The notes under the pieces are model-generated. The model made no database searches. It was not told the origin of the DNA and worked only from the letters and a program-made list of their open reading frames with translations. Shown piece by piece: positions 57,611 through 64,000 of a stretch of DNA of 64,000 nucleotides. The translations under genes were made by a program, and so were the position numbers. The stretch comes from Okapia johnstoni (Eukaryota > Chordata > Mammalia > Artiodactyla > Giraffidae): assembly GCA_024291935.2 (NCBI GenBank), contig CM044312.1, positions 71,815,001 through 71,879,000 of the forward strand, read 5' to 3'. Within the stretch, counting starts at the first letter, position 1; every line of letters begins with the position of its first letter.

Positions 57611-59010
57611 AAGGGTAATTTCAGATATTTTTCTTTTTAAAGACCTGACCAAATTCCCTATGAATTCCATATAAATTGGTAGGATCCATTTGGCATTCAG
57701 AAAGTTTAGCTGCACGAAAATCTAGTAAGCGTAGCTTTTAGTTTAATAACCTCTAAGTTACAAGAAGAAATACAAATAGAGGAATGGTGTTTGAAATGAG
57801 TTGGTAAGTAGCATCTATGAAATATTACTTGGATTTTCTAATTGATTTGTAGATAATAATCTTTATCAGTTGCAATATCTTGTACATTTACATCCATAAC
57901 TTTCTGTCTTTTGATGAATGGAAGCTTATAAGCTGGTTATGTGTTTCTCAATGTTGTTTTTATTATTTGTGCTTATGATATATAATATAAGCAGTCTTCC
58001 ACTATCCCATGTTCACTATTGTTATCCTCTATTGTCCTCTTTTATACTTTGGGCATTTTGGTCCTAGAATTTCTTTATTGTATTTGTGTATGATTTGAGG
58101 TGAGAACTCAATTTCATGAAAAAGCGATTATCCCATCTCTATTGAAGCTGTTTGCCTACTATCCTCAAAGCCACATCTGCCCTATGAACGTGGTTTGTTT
58201 CTTGGAACTTTATACTGTCCTCCTAGCTGGTTCTTCCTCAGAAATAGCTATCCTTGGCCTTTCATCATTTTCCATAAATTTTAGAATTTGACAGTTTAGC
58301 TTATCAAAATCTGAAACAAAAAAATCTTATAAGTGTTAATGGTATTAAATCTGTAGATTTATTTGGGGACAATTGGCATTGTTAAAATATTTGCATCTTA
58401 CAAACCAAGAACATCATATATCTCTCTAATCTCTCATTATTATGATATATCTAATTTTTTATGTCTTTTCAGTATATTTGGACATTTAGTTGTTTTCATA
58501 GAGCTCTTAAAGACATTTATTAATGTTATCATTTATTTTTTATAGTTTATTAATATTTTGTATATTGATATATTTGTAAATGTTACTTTTAAAATGTATT
58601 CTATTTAAAATGCAGTTGCTTTTTGATAATAATCTTCTATTCAACAATAATAGTAAATTCTCTCAGTAGTTCTAATAATTAATTTATACTTTCTCTTATG
58701 TTTCATAGAAGGAAAAATGTATCATGTGAATATAATGAGTGATTTATGTCCTTTCTTTTTCTGTTCTAACATGTACTTTACTTGATACTCAAATATCTGA
58801 ATAATTTTTAACATTTTGACCAAGCTGTCTGGTTTTTGTTTCCCCTATTGGACCTAAAAATTAATTTGTTGTTTCTTTTCTGGTTCATGAGTTTCATCAG
58901 TGGTTCATATTCCTTAGATTTTTTTTTATGTGAAGACTCTTTGAAATCTGGCTTAAAGACAGGTTTAAGGCTTCTCCAAAAAGGATCTGAATTTGCTTCT
59001 TGTCAGGTTC
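57611..59010. other. Unique AT-rich sequence
   Basis: Some stretches (57840-58560, TTGATTTGTAGATAATAATC, GTTTGCCTACTATCCTCAAAG) have the flavour of decayed antisense L1 3' sequence, but not enough to call. No gene. Confidence 0.4.
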
Positions 59011-59289
59011 ATGCTGCTACTGCTGCTGCTAAGTCGCTTCAGTCGTGTCCGACTCTGTGTGACCCCATAGACGGCAGCCAACCAGGCTCCGCCATCCCTG
59101 GGATTCTCCAGGCAAGAATACTGGAGTGGGTTGCCGTTTCCTTCTCCAGGGCATGAAAGGGAAAAGTGAAAGTGAAGTCGCTCAGTCGATGGACTCTTAG
59201 CGACCCCATGGGCTGCAGCCTACCAGGCTCCTCCATCCATGGGATTTTCCAGGCAAGAGTACTGGAGTGGGGTGCCATTGCCTTCTCCG
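59011..59289 (-). mobile_element. ART2A/Bov-A2-type SINE dimer
   Basis: CTGCTACTGCTGCTGCTAAG tail, two minus-strand Bov-A units joined by a GAAAGGGAAAAGTGAAAGTG linker, ending CCATTGCCTTCTCCGG. CpG-rich, so recent. GTTCATG and GCTCATG flank it, a possible weak duplication. Confidence 0.93.
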
Positions 59290-60057
59290 GTTGGGCTCAT
59301 GAGGGTACTATAAACTGTAAATACTTTAAGCTAAAATGTCTCCAATTATAGTTATAGTCCTGTGGGACTCAGGAATGCAAGATTCCTGGTACCAGAGCCA
59401 GGCAGTCAAGGAGCATCCCCTGGGCGGCAGCTGCATAAACAGGGGCACTAGATATAAAAACCTGGGCACCGGACACCTGCAGGCCTTGTGGGAGACCCTG
59501 GCACTCTGGATCACAGCAGAGGGAAAGAGTGAAGATAGCACCCACTCTCTGAGGTTTCTGGAAAGGCTAATAGTCAGACTTCAGATGTGTGCTTATGAGA
59601 AGTCTAACCTCAGTCTGCAGCTGTGATGATAAGCTAATAGGCTTCTTTCACAGAAAGACTGAGCTTCTTGGTCTGTTGCTTCACACCATGTCCTGGGAAT
59701 GGTAGCTGTTTAATAACTCTTTCTCTGTTGGTTACAGGTCTGTGTAACTCTTGAGTATAAGCCACACTGGCCACCACAGCCAGGCCATATAATGATGTTC
59801 TGTGAAGCCACACAAATTGGCACTCCAGACAAGGACATAAGCTCTTTTCTGAAAGATAGTGGAAAGCTGGCATGAAGCAGAGAGTAGGCACAAAGACTGT
59901 GTCCACCAACCTCCATTCTCTGATAGCAACTCCATAGGCTCTTAGATGTGTGCCAAACCTGAAGACTGCCTCTCAGGTCAAAACTCTTGGACAAGAAACT
60001 GAAACTCAGTCACAGAAAGACCCTGGGTTATGTTTCAGTCTGCACTCTATGCAATGC

Positions 60058-60303
60058 TGTGAGGGTAACAGGCTTCCCAGGTGGCACTAGTGGTAAAGAA
60101 CCTGCCTGCTAATGCAGGTAGACTTAAGAGATGCACGTTCTGTCTCTGGGTCAGGAAGATCCCCTGGAGGAGAAAATGGCAACCCACTCCAGTATTCTTG
60201 CCTGGAGAATCTCATGAACAGAGGAGCCTGGTGGGCTACAGTTCACAGGGTTGTATAGCATCGGACATGACTGAAACTACTCGGCATATCCATGTGGGGG
60301 TAA
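60058..60303. repeat. 11-base target-site duplication, one mismatch
   Basis: TGTGAGGGTAA (60058-60068) and TGTGGGGGTAA (60293-60303). Confidence 0.85.
60069..60292 (+). mobile_element. Bov-tA SINE
   Basis: CAGGCTTCCCAGGTGGCACT to ATCGGACATGACTGAAACTA; complete with head and body, ends fitted by an 11-base duplication. Confidence 0.95.
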
Positions 60304-61080
60304 TAGTCTGTTAAGATATGCCTATCCCACTGTTAAAACACTATGGGACCCAGGAACACAAGCTTCCCTGGCCTTCAGAGCTAGGGAATCAAAGGGTGTT
60401 CCTTGGGTGGCAGCTACAAGAACTGGGCACCAGATGTGTGTAAAAGTTCCCTTCTGGAAGGTACTGGCACTCTGGATCATGGCAGAAAAAGGGCAAAGAT
60501 GGTGCCCGCCCCACTGTCTCTTCTGGAAAGTGTTCCAGCAGGCTCCTGGACGTGTGTGTTAAGTTAGAAGCCTACTCCTCGGGCTGATACTCTATGGTGT
60601 GATAGGCTGCTTCAGCACTGAGCCCTGGGGAAGGTGAGTCAAAGTGTGCAAGCCCTTTAAGGGCTGGTTCTCAGCTTGCTTTAGCCTATTGGGTCTCTTG
60701 AATGTACACCCCATTGGTTGTCAAAGCTAAATATTTTAGGGTCTCATCTCTCAGGTGTAGGTCTTAAAAGTTAGGTTGCTCAATGTGGGTTTCAAACCCT
60801 TCACTTCTCAAGAAGAAGGTATACATTTTGAGTTCCCTCCGAATTATGCATCACTGAGCTAGGGGTGAGTTTATGGTGAGACTGTGTCCTAGCTTGTCCT
60901 ACTGCTTTGATGTACTTTTTTCTTTCTCATTTGTGCAGTGTGTAGTTATTGCTTAGCCAGCCTGTACGTGTTTTTCAGAGGAAATTGTTCCATATGTGTT
61001 TTTAGTCACCATGTATCCATGAGAGATGAGCTCAGGATCTTCCCACATCCCCATCTTGAACCAGAACCCAGAAGTGCTTA

Positions 61081-64000
61081 ATGACATGACTATCTAAATT
61101 CTGTATTTGAGAGGTCCAGGAAAAATCATTTATAAATTTTCAAATATTATAAGATTAAGATGATTTTGAAGAGTTGGAAATTTTTATAGCAATGAACATA
61201 TTTGAGTATGTACTTGTTTCAAAGCCTATTAGCTAGGAGGATAGCCATACCTAATTAAAAAATAAATACATTTCTACTTTTTGTAAAATTGTCACTACTT
61301 TATACATGGCCACGCACATGTAGAAGACAAAAGAGTACCAAAAGCTCTTAAGAAATACAGATGAAAAATGAGTGTTTTTTTCATTAGGAAACATTTTCTA
61401 TCATGACTTCATTCAAATGAGTATGAATCTAGTGCTGTGCTTTTTCCTTCTATAGAAGAATCAGTCAGATTCTAAAATGGTATTAAAATGGAAAAAAATA
61501 TGAAATATTTCCATCCCTTCCATCTATATTTGTATTTCCTAACATTATTTATATATTATAATGACTGTAGTAATGAATGTTTAATTTAAGTTTAAACTCT
61601 GAACCCTAGTCTTATCAAATTTAATAGCAAGTCAGTTTTTAAGTGCAACCTTTGGGTCTTAATGATGCATATTCTCTGTTTCCCAAATTTCTGCTTGGTC
61701 ACTGTTGCCCAGCATACCACTGATGAGGCTAAGAACCTATCTGTGGGTTGTCTATTATGTAGATAATATGTAGAACCATAATATAATATGCAGATAATAT
61801 GTAGATATAATATGTAGATAATACATCAACCCTAAATCAGAGGGTTTTACTATTTCTTGAACTACTTAAACTGTGTGGATTTCATAGAAATACAGCACAA
61901 CTGCATCTCAATAGGAGATGCAGAAAGGCTTTAGATTATCAAACTGCCATACTAGGCTCCAGAATGGTCCAGATATTCCTTCCAGGGAGAATGCCATCTT
62001 TATATTGATTTTATCTTAAAACTTATACCAAAGATCCATTTTAATATCAATAATTCTTTATAGATTTGCCATTCAATTTTATGACTTTTAATATAAAATT
62101 TTGGAGAAGATATTGGTAGAAAATATTGCTTAAATTTGAATATGATCTATGAATTTGAGTTCCTTGAAAGAGAACAAAGAACAAAAAAATAAACCAAAGA
62201 CAAAAACTCAGATTGGAGTTTAGGAACAAAGCATTCATTTTACATGTCTTTCAGAGGACAAAAAATACCAGTTGAGAAAAATTAAACAGCCCTTGTGTAA
62301 ACTGCATGATAGATTTTCCATATCTCAAGGAATTTGACAGCACAACCTCACTTCTCAGATAGTTTGAGGGTCTTAGAGGTTATTTGACTAAGTTATTTAA
62401 AATTAAGAAGCATACAGTACCCCATATTTCAAATATATATCTTGGTGGGGTTAGATAAAATCTTTCTGTGAATGTATACTCCAAAAAAAACCTCAAGTTA
62501 AAGCACCAGAATAAAAACAATATAATTCTCCCCAAAACGTCTTTTCATAAAGGAGTTATGAAAGGAGTTATATAAAGGAGATATACATAAATGCATATCA
62601 TAAAATGTGAAAATCAACAGCCTCATACTTCACAGGGAACTTTTTGTTGTTGTTGTTAACCGGATTTGATTGAAATTCATGAGGGCACATATTACTAAAA
62701 GCTAGATTGAATGCATGTGCTTTTCCAGAAGCAAACTCATCTGTGAAGCTGATAGAAAATATAGTCAAATGTTAAATGTAAATGTGTTATTAGGGAAGAC
62801 GGCATAAATTATGACCTTGCTGGTATCAAGACTGTTTCAAATATAATAAACAATAAAATCATTATTATTACTGGACTTTAAATCCAAGTAAATCTCTAAT
62901 GTAGCATAGTAAAATCATGCAAAAGAAATCAACCATGCTAGCTCTGGTAATACCTTTCTGATGAAATACTTCGAATTGCATACTAATCATAATGTAAACT
63001 GCACTTAAAAGGTTAGTGACTATAGCTCCTCTGAGGACAACAGTGAAGTATTACCACCATATCCCATTTCAAAAGGGAAAATAAATTGAAGGTCATGAAC
63101 CAGATTTCTTTCCAGTTTTTAGCAAAATGAATATGGATTTTTAATATATGACAAAAGCAGAGTAATAGTTTTACTTTCACATGTTCTCTGTATTCCGCAT
63201 CCTCATAAACTATAATCTCCTAGAGGTGAAAAGTAAGCATGTAGTTCTATCTGGCAACCTTCAAGTAGGTGAAAGTCTATACATTTCTGCTTCTCATGGC
63301 ATCTATTGGGTTGATTTGATTGATGGTCTCACTACTTGCAAGGGGGCCATGTTGGTCTAGTCTGTAGGCTGGAAGCTCAGCTGAAGCTGTTGAAAGAGGA
63401 CTTATCTCTCCTCTGTGAGATTCTTCCCCTGGTTAGGTTGGGGTTTTCTTGGCATCTTGATCTCAGAGTAGCTGAATTTTGTGCATGATGGCACACTGTC
63501 CCCAAAGTGTAGCTGCTTCTTAAAGCTTAAGACCAGAACTTCCATAACTAGAAAAGTATCCTATCATTCCTACCATATGGTATTGTTTAGGTAACAGGTT
63601 CCCATTTAACAGGAAGAGCAACACAGAGATATAAATGCAGGGAAATCTCATTACAGATTATCATGTACCTCAGCACACAGATGGTACCAACTGAATATTT
63701 CTTATATAAATGAATTACAGATCATCTAAATTATCTGATTTCAATGTTTTCTTACCTTGATTGTTAAGAATTTCCTGATAGTTTGCTAAAATTTCTATTT
63801 ATTTAAGTGTAACTTTTCTAAGTTGAAATTACTATAGTTTTTAATTAATAAATGGTCAACGGCATCTTCAGAAAACAGGTTTTTGCTTAAAGACAAGTAT
63901 TAAGTTAGGGAGTTATTTCCTTTCTATCTGAAAAACAAATTCATTTAGTTACTATGTGGGAAACAGAAAAGATGGTTAAATACTTGGCAAAAAACAGTTA
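61081..64000. other. Unique AT-rich sequence to the right edge
   Basis: Nearly 3 kb without a supported gene. A short ATGTAGATAAT-based tandem stretch lies at 61754-61832. The block 63310-63540 is less AT-biased (GGTTAGGTTGGGGTTTTCTT, CTGTGAGATTCTTCCCCTGG) and may be an old repeat that I cannot name. Confidence 0.45.
61754..61832. repeat. Short minisatellite, ATGTAGATAAT-type
   Basis: Four to five imperfect repeats of ATGTAGATAAT or ATGCAGATAAT. Confidence 0.8.

Larger units (their letters stand above)
59340..61080 (-). promoter_or_regulatory. Probable L1 5' UTR with two internal repeat units
   Basis: The segment 59350-59770 resembles 60335-60730: both carry GGCACTCTGGATCA followed by GGCAAAGATGGTGCCC- or GTGAAGATAGCACCC-like sequence and TTCTGGAAAG. 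The right end (about 61045-61075) has CCCCATCTTGAACCAGAAC, i.e. an AAGATGGGG motif in minus sense where L1 5' ends have a YY1 site. The layout matches the 5' UTR of an old L1; frames here have no protein features. A SINE is nested at 60069-60292. Confidence 0.5.

Noticed and set aside
59634..59994. Three overlapping minus-strand frames of 67-94 codons
   Set aside because: They fall in the probable L1 5' UTR, overlap each other in different frames and show no conserved motif.
1..64000. A new multi-gene defence or metabolic system
   Set aside because: Every frame with recognisable protein motifs belongs to BovB or L1. No gene cluster, operon or novel domain combination is present in what I can read.

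Overview
This is a stretch of ruminant nuclear genome, most likely from a bovid (Bos or a close relative). The window is AT-rich and has no operon-like gene order. It is full of families that together point to ruminants: BovB (an RTE-clade LINE), its derived SINEs Bov-tA, Bov-A2 and ART2A with (GCA)n, (CA)n or (TTCAC)n tails, cetartiodactyl CHR-type SINEs, L1, and traces of the old mammalian repeats MIR, L2 and hAT-Charlie. I found no convincing host protein-coding gene, no free-standing tRNA or rRNA gene and no provirus with coding regions. The window looks intergenic or deep intronic.

Layout: a BovB fragment runs off the left edge (1-557), followed by an L1 3' end (about 962-1290), a Bov-A2 SINE (1675-1999) and a BovB (2648-4353). 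At 5801-7468 lies an L1 with a 5' inversion and two SINEs nested in it, each with clear target-site duplications. The best-preserved BovB is at 8441-10952 on the minus strand, with a 631-codon endonuclease/RT frame interrupted further on by only two in-frame stops before a frameshift. Further BovB pieces lie at 11848-13068, 13262-13357, 16083-16984, 28345-29384, 39364-40644 and 44647-46896. The 18-24 kb part is mostly unique and AT-rich, with scattered SINEs, one unidentified 146-codon frame (22572-23012) and a nearly identical 238-base tandem triplication (23961-24673).

From 25 to 26.5 kb, and at 41.9-43.2, 47.4-47.8 and 52.8-57.3 kb, L1 pieces dominate. The last is a nested complex: a plus-strand L1 split by a minus-strand L1 (54465-56932) flanked by a 12-base target duplication. 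The inner L1 appears to join a GC-rich 5' UTR straight to the end of ORF2. A second probable L1 5' UTR with internal duplication lies at 59340-61080. The last 3 kb are unique AT-rich DNA.

The coding parts present are retrotransposon relics: endonuclease and reverse transcriptase domains of BovB and ORF2 fragments of L1. SINEs of the Bov-tA/Bov-A type depend on BovB machinery, with which they share 3' sequence. I saw no new multi-gene system. The most interesting signals are structural: the tandem triplication, the L1 inversion, the internally deleted L1, a near-perfect 37-base palindrome and two exon-like unidentified stretches. Family names are from recognition of sequence, not from a database search.
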